In this document: positions 8,361-16,355 of the stretch, one piece after another
Layout of the letters: each line of letters begins with the position of its first letter
How positions within the stretch are numbered: position 1 is the stretch's first letter
Source of the DNA: CADEEN01 sp963783785
Lineage (GTDB): Bacteria > Pseudomonadota > Gammaproteobacteria > Burkholderiales > Burkholderiaceae_C
Length of the DNA stretch: 64,000 bases
Direction of reading: 5' to 3'
Assembly: GCA_963783785.1 (NCBI GenBank)
Contig: CAWAOQ010000015.1
Location: 62,001 to 126,000, forward strand
Made by a program: the position numbers and the translations under genes
Notes under the pieces: generated by a model
The model's database searches: none
Told to the model about the DNA's origin: nothing
Seen by the model: only the letters and a program-made list of their open reading frames with translations

Positions 8361-9269
8361 TCACGAGTGGGCGTCGCGCGGCAGCGCGGCGAGCAGCGCG
8401 GCAGCGACGATGGCTGCGCCGCCGAATGCCAGGCGGGCGTCCAGCGTCCCGGCGCCCAGCGCCAGCGCCGACACACTGGCAAAGAGCACCTCGGTCAGCA
8501 TGATCACTGCGGTGGCGTTGGCCGGCAGCCGCGTGGCGCCGAACTGCAGCGCCAGGTTGCCGGCCAGGAAGAATGCGGCCAACGCCAATGCGCCGGCGAC
8601 CCAGCCCGGCGCGGGCGCCGGCGGCGCCGGCACCGTGCCGCCCGGCGTCAGCAGCAGCGCCAGCAGCGACGCCACCAGCATGCCGCCGACGAACATGGCC
8701 AGCGCGCGGGCGCCCTCGGAGCGCGCCGCTTCGCGCCGCAACATCACGTTGTTGAGCGCGAAGCTGAAGCCGCCGAGCACACCGAGCGCTTCGGCGAGCG
8801 TGCGCGGCAGCGGCAGACCGCCTCCGGCAGGCCACAGGATCACCAGCGCGCCGGCCAGCGCCAGCGCCACACGCAGCAGCGCTGAGCGGGTCAGTCGCTC
8901 ATCGAGCAGCAGCCGCGCCAGCAGCACCGCCCACAGCGGCATCAGGTAGAACAGCAGGACCACGCGCACGACGTCGCCGATGGTCACCGCCCAGTTGAAG
9001 GCCGCGTTGGTGGTGCCCGAGGCCAGCACCAGCAGCCACAGCGCGGGATGCCCGACCAGCTCGCGCCACGCCGCCGGCCGCGCCAGCGAGATTGCGATCA
9101 CTGCAACGGCATAGATCAGCGCCGTGGCCCACAGCGGGTGCAGCCCGGCGCTCTCGAGCCGGCGAAACGGCCACCAGGAAACACCCCAGACGAAGGCGTT
9201 GAGGACCAGCGCGAGCGCCGGCACCGTGGCTGCGCGATGCCCCGCACGCAGCGCCGTGGTCGGGTTCAA
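8361..9269 (-). CDS. EamA/DMT family transporter
   Basis: About ten hydrophobic helices in two EamA repeats over 302 aa, typical of drug/metabolite exporters (for example VLNAFVWGVSWWPFRRLES at the start of repeat 1 and LGVLGGFSFALNNVMLRRE at the start of repeat 2). No ATG is available in a sensible place; the TTG at 9269 overlaps the stop of lplT by 3 nt within a TTGA, which is the arrangement of a translationally coupled pair. Located in the inner membrane. The substrate cannot be inferred. Confidence 0.85.
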   Translation of the reverse strand: MNPTTALRAGHRAATVPALALVLNAFVWGVSWWPFRRLESAGLHPLWATALIYAVAVIAISLARPAAWRELVGHPALWLLVLASGTTNAAFNWAVTIGDVVRVVLLFYLMPLWAVLLARLLLDERLTRSALLRVALALAGALVILWPAGGGLPLPRTLAEALGVLGGFSFALNNVMLRREAARSEGARALAMFVGGMLVASLLALLLTPGGTVPAPPAPAPGWVAGALALAAFFLAGNLALQFGATRLPANATAVIMLTEVLFASVSALALGAGTLDARLAFGGAAIVAAALLAALPRDAHS

Positions 9270-10543
9270 TGCGGGTCCGAGCGCGCGATGGCCAGCAGGC
9301 GCTCGACTTCGTCGCGATGCATCACGGTGTTGTAGCGGTGCCAGCGGCGGATCAGCTCCATCGTGCCGGCCACCACCAGGCCGAACATCGTGATGGCGCC
9401 GAAGGCCGACAGGCCGAACTTCGTCATCGCGGTGTAGAACGCACCGAGCCCGAGGATGCAGGCCTGTTCGTTGAAGTTCTGCACCGCGATCGAGCGGCCG
9501 GCGCCCATCAGGTTGTGGCCACGGTGCTGCAGCAGCGCGTTCATCGGCACCACCATGTAGCCGCCGATGGCACCGAGCAGCACCAGGAATGGCGCCGCCG
9601 CCCAGGCATTGGCAATGAAATTCATGCCGATCACCAGTATCCCCATTGCAATGCCGAGCGGGATCACGCCGGTGGCGCGGTCGAGCTTCATCGCTACCGA
9701 GGCCACGATCGCGCCGACTGCGGTGCCGACCGCGACCACGCCGACCAGGCTCGACGCCTGCGTCGTGCCATAGCCCAGCGCTGCCGCGGCCCACGCCAGC
9801 ACGATGTAGCGCAGGTTGCCCGAGACACCCCAGAACAGCGTGGTCGTGGCCAGCGAGATCTGGCCCAGCTTGTCGGACCACAGCCGCGCGTTGCAATGGG
9901 AGAAATCGCGAACCAGCGCCAGCGGGCCGTGCGCGATCGGCTGCAGCGGCGCCTCGGTGCGCGGAATGCGCAGGTTGAACAACGCCGCGATCACGTACAG
10001 CGAAACCAGCGCCGCGATCGCCCCCTCGGGCCCGGTGTCGATGCCGGTGTCGATCAGCGGCAGGTCGATGCCGAGCAGCATCGGCGCGATGCTCGGCCCG
10101 ACCAACTGTCCGCCGAGCAGCACGCCGAGGATGATCGAGGCGATCGTCAAGCCCTCGATCCAGCCGTTGGCCTTGACCAGCTGCGAGGGCGGCAGCAACT
10201 CGGTCAGGATGCCGTACTTGGCCGGCGAATAGGCTGCCGCGCCGAGACCGACCACCGCATAGGCAGCCAGCGGGTGGGTGCCGAACAGCATCAGCAGGCA
10301 GCCGACCACCTTGATGCTGTTGGAGACGAACATCACCTTGCCCTTGGGCAGCGCATCGGCGAAGGCGCCGACGTAAGGCGCGAGCACCACATAGAACAGC
10401 GCGAACATCGGCACCAGCGCGGCGCGTTGCCATTCGGCAGCGCCGGAGGTGCGCAACAACTCGACCGCGGCCACGAACAACGCGTTGTCGGCCAGCGAGC
10501 TGAAGAACTGCGCCGACATGATCGTGTAGAAGCCTCGTTTCAT
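9266..10543 (-). CDS. lplT: Lysophospholipid transporter LplT (MFS)
   Basis: Inner-membrane major-facilitator flippase that imports lysophospholipids for re-acylation. The 425-aa chain begins MKRGFYTIMSAQFFSSLADNA, diagnostic for LplT, followed by YVGAFADALPKGKVMFVSN and SPAKYGILTELLP, and has about 12 hydrophobic segments. In enterobacteria LplT is fused or linked to the acyltransferase Aas; no Aas homologue is visible here. It is translationally coupled to the downstream EamA exporter and divergent from alr, 98 nt away. Confidence 0.93.
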   Translation of the reverse strand: MKRGFYTIMSAQFFSSLADNALFVAAVELLRTSGAAEWQRAALVPMFALFYVVLAPYVGAFADALPKGKVMFVSNSIKVVGCLLMLFGTHPLAAYAVVGLGAAAYSPAKYGILTELLPPSQLVKANGWIEGLTIASIILGVLLGGQLVGPSIAPMLLGIDLPLIDTGIDTGPEGAIAALVSLYVIAALFNLRIPRTEAPLQPIAHGPLALVRDFSHCNARLWSDKLGQISLATTTLFWGVSGNLRYIVLAWAAAALGYGTTQASSLVGVVAVGTAVGAIVASVAMKLDRATGVIPLGIAMGILVIGMNFIANAWAAAPFLVLLGAIGGYMVVPMNALLQHRGHNLMGAGRSIAVQNFNEQACILGLGAFYTAMTKFGLSAFGAITMFGLVVAGTMELIRRWHRYNTVMHRDEVERLLAIARSDPH

Positions 10544-10641
10544 GCGCGGCGCAGCGGCGTGTCTCCGGGTCGTGCCTCTAGGTGGGCGCCGCGTTATAGC
10601 ACGCAGCTTCGCCGGGCCCTCCGTGCGGGCAGAATGACGCC

Positions 10642-11731
10642 ATGCCGCGCCCGATCGAGGCCCTGATCCACACCGATGCCCTGGCGCACAACCTGACACG
10701 CGCGCGTGTCCGCGCCCCCGACGCCCGCCTGTGGGCCGTCGTCAAGGCCAACGCGTATGGCCACGGCATCGAGCGCGCGTTCGAAGGGCTGCGCAGCGCC
10801 GACGGCTTTGCACTGCTCGACCTGGCCGAGGCCGAACGCATCCGCGCCTGCGGCTGGCGTGGCCCGGTGCTGCTGCTCGAAGGGGCGTTCGAGGCACGCG
10901 ACCTCGAGCTGTGTTCGCGCCTGCATCTGTGGCACGTGGTCCATTGCAGTGAACAGGTCGACTGGCTGGCCGCGCACAAGACACACCAGCCACACCGCGT
11001 GTTCCTGAAGATGAACAGCGGCATGAACCGGCTCGGCTTCGCTGCCGCGCCATTCCGCGCCGCATGGGCTCGCCTGAACGCGCTGCCGCAGGTCGACGAG
11101 ATCTCGCTGATGACGCACTTTTCGGATGCCGACGGCGAGCGCGGCATCGCGCACCAGGTGGCCGCGTTCGAAGCCGCCACGCACGACCTGCCGGGCGAAC
11201 GCTCGCTCGCCAACAGCGCCGCGATCCTGCGCCACCGTCTGCGCAGCGACTGGGTGCGCGCCGGCATCCTCAGCTACGGCAGCGCGCCGGACTTTCCAGC
11301 GCACGACATCGCAGACTGGGGTCTGCAGCCGACGATGACGCTGCGCTCGCGGCTGATCGCGACGCAGTCATTGCAGAGCGGCGACTCGGTCGGCTACGGC
11401 AGCAGTTTCAGGGCCGGGTCGCCGCTGCGCATCGGCATCGTCGCCTGCGGCTATGCCGATGGCTACCCGCGCCACTGCGCCACCGGCACGCCGGTGCTGG
11501 TCAACGGCGTGCGCACGCGCACCCTTGGCCGCGTCAGCATGGACATGCTCGCGGTCGACCTGTCGCCGACCCCCGAGGCCGACATCGGCAGCGAAGTCAC
11601 GTTGTGGGGCCACGGGCCGCGCGGCACGGTGCTGCCGATCGACGAGGTGGCGCATGCCGCCGGCACGATCGGCTATGAGTTGATGTGCGCGCTGGCAGCC
11701 GCGGGTGCCGGCACACGTGGTTGGTGCATGA
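10642..11731 (+). CDS. alr: Alanine racemase (frameshift near 11698)
   Basis: PLP enzyme interconverting L- and D-alanine for peptidoglycan. The N-terminal PLP-lysine motif AVVKANAYGHG is at residues 33-43, the substrate-loop KMNSGMNRLGF is present, and the second catalytic Tyr lies in GYADGYPRH. As given, the frame reads on past the usual end into the next gene, making an apparent 459-aa fusion. One extra G near 11698 explains this: without it the chain ends LAPRVPAHVVGA at a TGA at 11729-11731, giving the normal length of about 362 aa. It is divergent from lplT. Confidence 0.9.
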
Positions 11732-11763
11732 TGCGGACCGCATCGACTGACAAGGGGTCTGCC

Positions 11764-12021
11764 ATGGGCTTGATCGGAACCATCGTCGTCGGCCTGATCG
11801 TCGGCGCGATCGCGCGCTTCATCCTGCCGGGTGAGCAGAAGATGGGCTGGATCCTGACCGGGCTGGTGGGCATCGGCGGCTCGCTGGTTGCCGGCTACGT
11901 CGGCCAGGCGCTCGGCATGTACGCCGTCGGTGAACCGGCCGGCTGGATCGCTTCGGTGGTCGGCGCGCTGGTGCTGTTGTTCGTGGTGCAGAAGGTGCGC
12001 GGCAAGCCGCCGGCACAGTGA
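11764..12021 (+). CDS. GlsB/YeaQ/YmgE family small membrane protein
   Basis: An 85-aa protein with three hydrophobic helices: GTIVVGLIVGAIARFILPG at the start, then the Gly-rich ILTGLVGIGGSLVAGYVG and WIASVVGALVLLFVV. This is the transglycosylase-associated (GlsB/YeaQ) family, often stress-induced and of unclear biochemistry. The ATG at 11764 has an AAGGGG ribosome site 8 nt upstream. It starts 32 nt after the repaired stop of alr and is a separate gene rather than an alr domain. Confidence 0.88.
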   Translation: MGLIGTIVVGLIVGAIARFILPGEQKMGWILTGLVGIGGSLVAGYVGQALGMYAVGEPAGWIASVVGALVLLFVVQKVRGKPPAQ

Positions 12022-12031
12022 AGCCGCAGCG

Positions 12032-12439
12032 GTGAAGGCCGCGCCACTCACCGTCAACCCGGACGAGGTCACGCTGACCTCGATCCGCGCTCAGGGCGCG
12101 GGCGGCCAGAACGTCAACAAGGTCTCGAACGCGGTGCACCTGCGCTTCGATGTCCGCGCCTCGTCGTTGCCCGACGGCGTCAAGGAGCGGCTGCTGGCAC
12201 TCGGCGATTCGCGCATCACGCAGGAAGGCGTCGTCGTCATCAAGGCCCAGGAGCACCGCAGCCTGGAGATGAATCGCGCCGACGCGCTGGCACGGCTGAA
12301 TGCGCTGGTGCAATCGGTGGCCACACCGCCGCGCCAACGCAAGCCGACCAGGCCGACCTACGGCTCCAAGCTGCGCCGCCTCGAAGGCAAGGCGCAGCGC
12401 GGACAGGTCAAGGCCGCGCGCGCCAAGATCGACGACTGA
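12032..12439 (+). CDS. arfB: Alternative ribosome-rescue factor ArfB (YaeJ)
   Basis: Peptidyl-tRNA hydrolase that frees ribosomes stalled on truncated mRNA. The 135-aa protein contains the release-factor GGQ loop in RAQGAGGQNVNKVSNAVHLRFD at about residues 22-40, and ends in a basic tail (RQRKPTRPTYGSKLRRLEGKA...) that reaches into the mRNA channel in this family. The length and lack of a codon-recognition domain separate it from RF1/RF2. The GTG at 12032 is preferred because it gives the family's usual N-terminus; it lies 10 nt after the stop of the GlsB-type gene. Confidence 0.9.
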   Translation: MKAAPLTVNPDEVTLTSIRAQGAGGQNVNKVSNAVHLRFDVRASSLPDGVKERLLALGDSRITQEGVVVIKAQEHRSLEMNRADALARLNALVQSVATPPRQRKPTRPTYGSKLRRLEGKAQRGQVKAARAKIDD

Positions 12440-12470
12440 GCTGTTCTGCCGAGCCCGCGACAATGCGCTG

Positions 12471-13835
12471 ATGGCCAAGGACGACAAGACGATCTTCACC
12501 TGCAACGAATGCGGCGGCACGAGCGCGAAGTGGCTCGGCAAATGCCCGCACTGCAACGCCTGGAACACGCTGGAGGAAGGTGTCGCGGAGTCGGTTGCGG
12601 CCACGCGGCACCGATTCCAGCCGCTGGCGAAGACCGCGGCGGTGGCCACGCTGGCCGAGATCGACGCCGCCGACGTGGCGCGCTCGCCCACCGGCCAGGG
12701 CGAGCTCGACCGCGTCCTCGGCGGCGGCATCGTGCCTGGCGGCGTGGTGCTGATCGGCGGCGACCCCGGCATCGGCAAGAGCACGCTGCTGCTGCAGGCG
12801 GTGGACACGCTGTCGGCGCAGATGAAGGCGCTCTACGTCACCGGCGAGGAGAGCGGCGCGCAGGTGGCGTTGCGCGCGCGCCGGCTCGGCCTGGACGGCT
12901 CCCGCGTGCGCGTGCTGGCCGAGATCCACCTCGAGCGCATCCTGGCCGCGATCGAGGCCGAGGCGCCGGATTTCTGCGTCATCGATTCGATCCAGACGCT
13001 GTACTCCGAGCAGCTCACTTCGGCGCCCGGCTCGGTGGCGCAGGTGCGCGAGTGTGCGGCGCAGCTGACGCGCACGGCCAAGGCGCGCGGCTGCGCGATG
13101 GTGCTGGTCGGCCACGTCACGAAAGACGGCACGCTCGCCGGGCCGCGCGTGCTCGAGCACATCGTCGACACCGTGCTGTATTTCGAGGGCGACACGCATT
13201 CGAGCTTCCGCCTGGTGCGCGCGATCAAGAACCGCTTCGGCGCGGTCAACGAGATCGGCGTGTTCGCGATGACCGAGCGCGGCCTCAAGGGCGTCGCCAA
13301 CCCGAGCGCGATCTTCCTGTCGACCCACGGCGAGCCGGTGCCCGGCTCCTGCGTGCTGGTGACGCTCGAAGGCACGCGGCCGCTGCTGGTGGAAGTGCAG
13401 GCGCTGGTCGACAGTGGCGGGCCGAGCCCACGGCGGTTGTCGGTGGGCCTGGACCGTGACCGCCTGGCGATGTTGCTCGCGGTGCTGCATCGCCATGCCG
13501 GCGTGGCCTGCATGGACCAGGACGTGTTCGTCAACGCGGTCGGCGGCGTTCGCATCAGCGAACCGGCCGCCGACCTGGCGGTGCTGCTGGCCATCCAGAG
13601 CAGCCTGCGCGGCAAGCCGTTGCCGCGCGGTTTCATCGCCTTCGGCGAAGTCGGCCTGGCCGGCGAGGTGCGCCCTGCGCCGCGCGGCCAGGAGCGATTG
13701 AAGGAAGCCGCGAAGCTCGGCTTTTCGGTCGCGGTGGTGCCGAAGGCCAACGCGCCGAAGAAGCCGATCGAGGGCCTGGCGATCCATCCGGTCGAGCGCG
13801 TCGAGCAGGCGATCGACGTGCTGCGAGGGTTGTAG
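12471..13835 (+). CDS. radA: DNA repair protein RadA
   Basis: RecA-like ATPase that drives branch migration in homologous recombination. The 454-aa protein has all RadA parts: a C4 zinc finger (C11, C14, C25, C28), a Walker A motif GGDPGIGKST, the RadA-specific KNRFG motif (RAIKNRFGAVNEIG), and a Lon-protease-like C-terminal domain without a catalytic dyad. The ATG at 12471 is set by the zinc finger. It sits 31 nt after arfB and 3 nt before the next membrane protein, so an operon is likely. Confidence 0.96.
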   Translation: MAKDDKTIFTCNECGGTSAKWLGKCPHCNAWNTLEEGVAESVAATRHRFQPLAKTAAVATLAEIDAADVARSPTGQGELDRVLGGGIVPGGVVLIGGDPGIGKSTLLLQAVDTLSAQMKALYVTGEESGAQVALRARRLGLDGSRVRVLAEIHLERILAAIEAEAPDFCVIDSIQTLYSEQLTSAPGSVAQVRECAAQLTRTAKARGCAMVLVGHVTKDGTLAGPRVLEHIVDTVLYFEGDTHSSFRLVRAIKNRFGAVNEIGVFAMTERGLKGVANPSAIFLSTHGEPVPGSCVLVTLEGTRPLLVEVQALVDSGGPSPRRLSVGLDRDRLAMLLAVLHRHAGVACMDQDVFVNAVGGVRISEPAADLAVLLAIQSSLRGKPLPRGFIAFGEVGLAGEVRPAPRGQERLKEAAKLGFSVAVVPKANAPKKPIEGLAIHPVERVEQAIDVLRGL

Positions 13836-13838
13836 GCG

Positions 13839-14216
13839 ATGAACGCGGCGACGATCGGGTGGGCGCTGGCCGTGGCGGCGGTGGCTGTCGGCTACGCCGG
13901 CTACGGCTGGCGCGGCGTGCTGCTGGCCATCACGGTGGTCGTGTTCTGGCTGCTGCTGCAGTTCAGCCGCGCGCTGCGCGTGATGCGGCTGGCCGCGCAG
14001 GCGCCCGTCGGCCAGGTGCCGAGTGCCGTGATGCTGCATGCCAAGCTGCATCCGGGCATGCCGCTGATGGCCGTGATCAAGCTCACCCGCAGCCTGGGCC
14101 GCAAGGTGCGCGACGAGCCGGAGACGTTCGCGTGGCGCGACGAATCGGGTGCCGAGGTCGAGATCGAGTTCGACGGCGGGCGCTGCAAGGTGTGGAGGCT
14201 GACGCGGGCCGAATGA
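13839..14216 (+). CDS. Conserved hypothetical membrane protein
   Basis: A 125-aa protein with two adjacent hydrophobic segments at about residues 6-22 and 26-44 (GWALAVAAVAVGYAGYGW, VLLAITVVVFWLLLQF). A soluble tail of about 80 residues follows, ending in a beta-rich stretch (FAWRDESGAEVEIEFDGGRCKVWRL). It starts 3 nt after the radA stop and ends just before a strong terminator. No function is recognised; co-transcription with radA does not by itself imply a repair role. Confidence 0.75.
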   Translation: MNAATIGWALAVAAVAVGYAGYGWRGVLLAITVVVFWLLLQFSRALRVMRLAAQAPVGQVPSAVMLHAKLHPGMPLMAVIKLTRSLGRKVRDEPETFAWRDESGAEVEIEFDGGRCKVWRLTRAE

Positions 14217-14224
14217 ACCATGAA

Positions 14225-14248
14225 AAAGCCCCGCCGAGGCGGGGCTTT
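14225..14248. terminator. Bidirectional rho-independent terminator
   Basis: AAAGCCCCGCC at 14225-14235 pairs with GGCGGGGCTTT at 14238-14248; a realistic hairpin has a 10-bp stem and a CGAG loop. Read on the minus strand it is followed by a run of five T, and on the plus strand by three T. It separates the radA block from the convergent small PEP-CTERM-like gene. Confidence 0.85.
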
Positions 14249-14267
14249 GCGGTACTGCGGTCGCTGC

Positions 14268-14480
14268 TCAGCCTTGGCGGCGGCGACTGGCAATGAAACC
14301 GACGGCGCCGAGGCCGGCGAGCATCAGCGCGTACGAGTTTCCGGTAAAGAGATCGTCGCAGGCCGCTGCGCCAGATGTGATGTCCGCGGACGAGCAGACA
14401 CCGCCGTCGTTTGCGGCCAGGGCAGGCCAGGAAAACATCACCATGATGATCAGGGCGATCGCGGAATTGACAATTCTCAT
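14268..14480 (-). CDS. Small exported protein with PEP-CTERM-like C-terminal anchor
   Basis: A 70-aa protein with an N-terminal signal peptide (MRIVNSAIALIIMVMFSWPALA), a 20-25-residue mature region with two Cys (CSSADITSGAAACDD), and a C-terminal hydrophobic stretch followed by a basic cluster, YALMLAGLGAVGFIASRRR. That end matches the betaproteobacterial PEP-CTERM sorting signal (usually PEP-x-WALMLAGLGLVGF-RRR), except that the PEP triplet is replaced by GNS. Upstream ATGs at 14486 and 14501 are possible. The bidirectional terminator follows 20 nt downstream. Likely processed by an exosortase, which is inference; a CAAX-type protease linked to such systems lies at 51067. Confidence 0.62.
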   Translation of the reverse strand: MRIVNSAIALIIMVMFSWPALAANDGGVCSSADITSGAAACDDLFTGNSYALMLAGLGAVGFIASRRRQG

Positions 14481-14598
14481 AATCATGTCTCGGGTACGCA
14501 CTTGCAGTTACACGCGGGCCGCCGAATAGGGAGCAACCCGTCCGCATCAGTCCATGCAGTGAATATTGCGCAGTCCGATCGTCGACACAACCACTTAC

Positions 14599-14617
14599 AC
14601 CCCCCTGGTTGGGGGGT
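14599..14617. promoter_or_regulatory. GC hairpin in the ilvE upstream region
   Basis: ACCCCCC (14599-14605) pairs with GGGGGGT (14611-14617) around a TGGTT loop. It lies in the 233-nt divergent gap between the small PEP-CTERM-like gene and ilvE, 97 nt before the ilvE start, without a T tract. The role is unknown; a leader hairpin or a dyad operator are both possible. Confidence 0.35.
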
Positions 14618-14713
14618 CCAACCACAAACCGTGGCTCGCTTCGCACGGCCCGCTTGGCTTTCCATGCGCCGCATAGAATTCCGCTCAACGAAGAAACGAC
14701 GTTGGAGCATGGC

Positions 14714-15637
14714 ATGTCGATGTCCGATCGCGACGGCAAGATCTGGATGGACGGTCAATTGGTCGAATGGCGCGACGCCAAGATCCACGTCCTGACGCAT
14801 ACGCTGCATTACGGTTGCGGCGCCTTCGAGGGCGTGCGCGCGTACAACGCTACCGGCGGCACGGCCGTCTTCCGGCTCCGCGAACACACCGAGCGGCTCT
14901 TCAACAGCGCCAAGATCCTGCGCATGAAGATCCCGTTTTCGATCGATCAGGTGATCGAGGCACAGCGGGAGGTCGTCCGCATCAACGGCCTGGAGAGTTG
15001 TTACATCCGGCCGCTGGCGTGGATCGGATCCCACAAACTGGGGGTGTCGCCAAAGGGCAACCAGATCCACCTGATGATCGCTGCCTGGCCCTGGGGCGCC
15101 TACCTCGGCGAAGAAGGGATGAAGCGCGGCATCCGTGTCAAGACCTCCAGCTACACCCGCCACCACGTCAACATCACGATGACGCAGGCCAAGGCGGTGA
15201 GCAACTACACCAACTCGATCCTGGCCAACATGGAGGCCACCGACGACGGCTACGACGAGGCACTGCTGCTCGACCCGTCGGGCTTCGTCAGCGAAGGCGC
15301 CGGCGAGAACCTGTTCGTGATCAAGAACGGTGTGGTCTACACGCCCGATCTGTCGGCAGGTGCGCTCAACGGCATCACGCGCAACACCGTGTTCGCGATC
15401 TGCCAGGACCTGGGGCTGCAACTGGTTGAAAAGCGCATCACGCGCGACGAGGTCTACATCTGCGACGAGGCCTTCTTCACCGGCACTGCGGCCGAGGTGA
15501 CGCCGATCCGCGAGCTCGACCGCATCGAACTCGGCAGCGGCTCACGCGGCCCGATCACCGAGAAGATCCAGGCGGCCTTCTTCGACATCGTCAATGGCCG
15601 CAACCCGAAATACGCCGAGTGGCTGACTCGCGTCTGA
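14714..15637 (+). CDS. ilvE: Branched-chain amino acid aminotransferase
   Basis: Class IV PLP transaminase making Val, Leu and Ile from their 2-oxo acids, 307 aa. Motifs are HYGCGAFEGVRAYN near residues 34-47, the YIRPLAWIG block, the PLP lysine K160 in TQAKAVSNY, EALLLDPSGFVSEGAGENLF, and FFTGTAAEVTPI near the end. The ATG at 14714 gives the family's standard N-terminus (DGKIWMDGQLVEW). A small zinc-finger protein gene follows 35 nt downstream, a pairing I recall in other Burkholderiales. Confidence 0.95.
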   Translation: MSMSDRDGKIWMDGQLVEWRDAKIHVLTHTLHYGCGAFEGVRAYNATGGTAVFRLREHTERLFNSAKILRMKIPFSIDQVIEAQREVVRINGLESCYIRPLAWIGSHKLGVSPKGNQIHLMIAAWPWGAYLGEEGMKRGIRVKTSSYTRHHVNITMTQAKAVSNYTNSILANMEATDDGYDEALLLDPSGFVSEGAGENLFVIKNGVVYTPDLSAGALNGITRNTVFAICQDLGLQLVEKRITRDEVYICDEAFFTGTAAEVTPIRELDRIELGSGSRGPITEKIQAAFFDIVNGRNPKYAEWLTRV

Positions 15638-15672
15638 GCCGCGCCGCCAAAGGACAACCCCCCATCGCACGC

Positions 15673-15888
15673 ATGAGCGCAACCCTGTCCCCGCCCGCGA
15701 CGGTGGAAGTCCAAGCCGCCGATCTGCATGGCCCCGGCGTGGTCTTCTGCCCGAACCCGAAGATGGCGCTGTGGAGCAACCACCCGCGGGTGTTCATCGA
15801 CGTGGCCACCACCGGCGAGGGCAAGTGCCCGTATTGCGGCACGGTCTATCGGTTGACCGGCGGAGCCCGCACGCACGGCGGGCACTGA
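15673..15888 (+). CDS. Small CHCC zinc-finger domain protein
   Basis: A 71-aa protein of the zf-CHCC family related to the NDUFS6 zinc-binding domain. The zinc ligands are visible as C26 (VVFCPNPKM), a His in SNHPRVF, and the CPYCGTVY pair near the end. No signal peptide or membrane segment. It is tightly linked after ilvE and 6 nt before the NTF2-like gene. Function is not established. Confidence 0.85.
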   Translation: MSATLSPPATVEVQAADLHGPGVVFCPNPKMALWSNHPRVFIDVATTGEGKCPYCGTVYRLTGGARTHGGH

Positions 15889-15894
15889 CCCGCG

Positions 15895-16344
15895 ATGCCC
15901 CGCCCCAAAGCACAGATCGCTGCGTTGATGGCGTCCGTCGACGACGTCGAGGCGCAGTTCTACGAGGCATTGCAGCGCGGCGACCTCGAGCGCCTGATGG
16001 CGGTGTGGTCCGACGACGACGAGGTCGTCTGTGTGCATCCCGGCGGCCCGCGCGTGGTCGGACATGGCGCGATCCGCGCCACCTTCGAGGCGATGTTCGC
16101 CAATGGCACGATCCCGGTGCGCTTCGAGAAACTGAAGCGCATCGAGAGTGCCGGCTGCGCGGTACACAACCTGCTCGAACGCGTCGACATCCAGACCGCC
16201 GAGGGCCTGCAGACGGCGTGGGTCATCGCCACCAACGTGTACCTGAAGAGTGCGCTGGGCTGGCGCCTGGTGGCGCACCATGCCAGTCCCGGCTCGATGC
16301 GCGAACTGCCCGAAATCGTCGAGGCGCCGTCCACGCTGCATTGA
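15895..16344 (+). CDS. NTF2-like/SnoaL-like domain protein
   Basis: A 149-aa cytoplasmic protein with the cone-shaped NTF2 fold pattern: a long first helix (SVDDVEAQFYEALQRGDLERLMAVWSDDD is the typical opening, residues 14-42), CVHPGG, HGAIRATFEAMF, then curved strands ending WRLVAHHASP. The family (DUF4440/SgcJ-like) includes small enzymes and ligand-binding proteins; there is no catalytic signature that decides. It lies between the zinc-finger gene and a hydrolase with gaps of 6 and 11 nt, so it is probably in the ilvE operon. Confidence 0.82.
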   Translation: MPRPKAQIAALMASVDDVEAQFYEALQRGDLERLMAVWSDDDEVVCVHPGGPRVVGHGAIRATFEAMFANGTIPVRFEKLKRIESAGCAVHNLLERVDIQTAEGLQTAWVIATNVYLKSALGWRLVAHHASPGSMRELPEIVEAPSTLH

Positions 16345-16355
16345 CGGGGCCATCC

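Noticed and set aside
10642..12021. Alanine racemase fused to a GlsB-type membrane domain
   Set aside because: A single extra G explains the read-through, and both genes look normal once it is removed.
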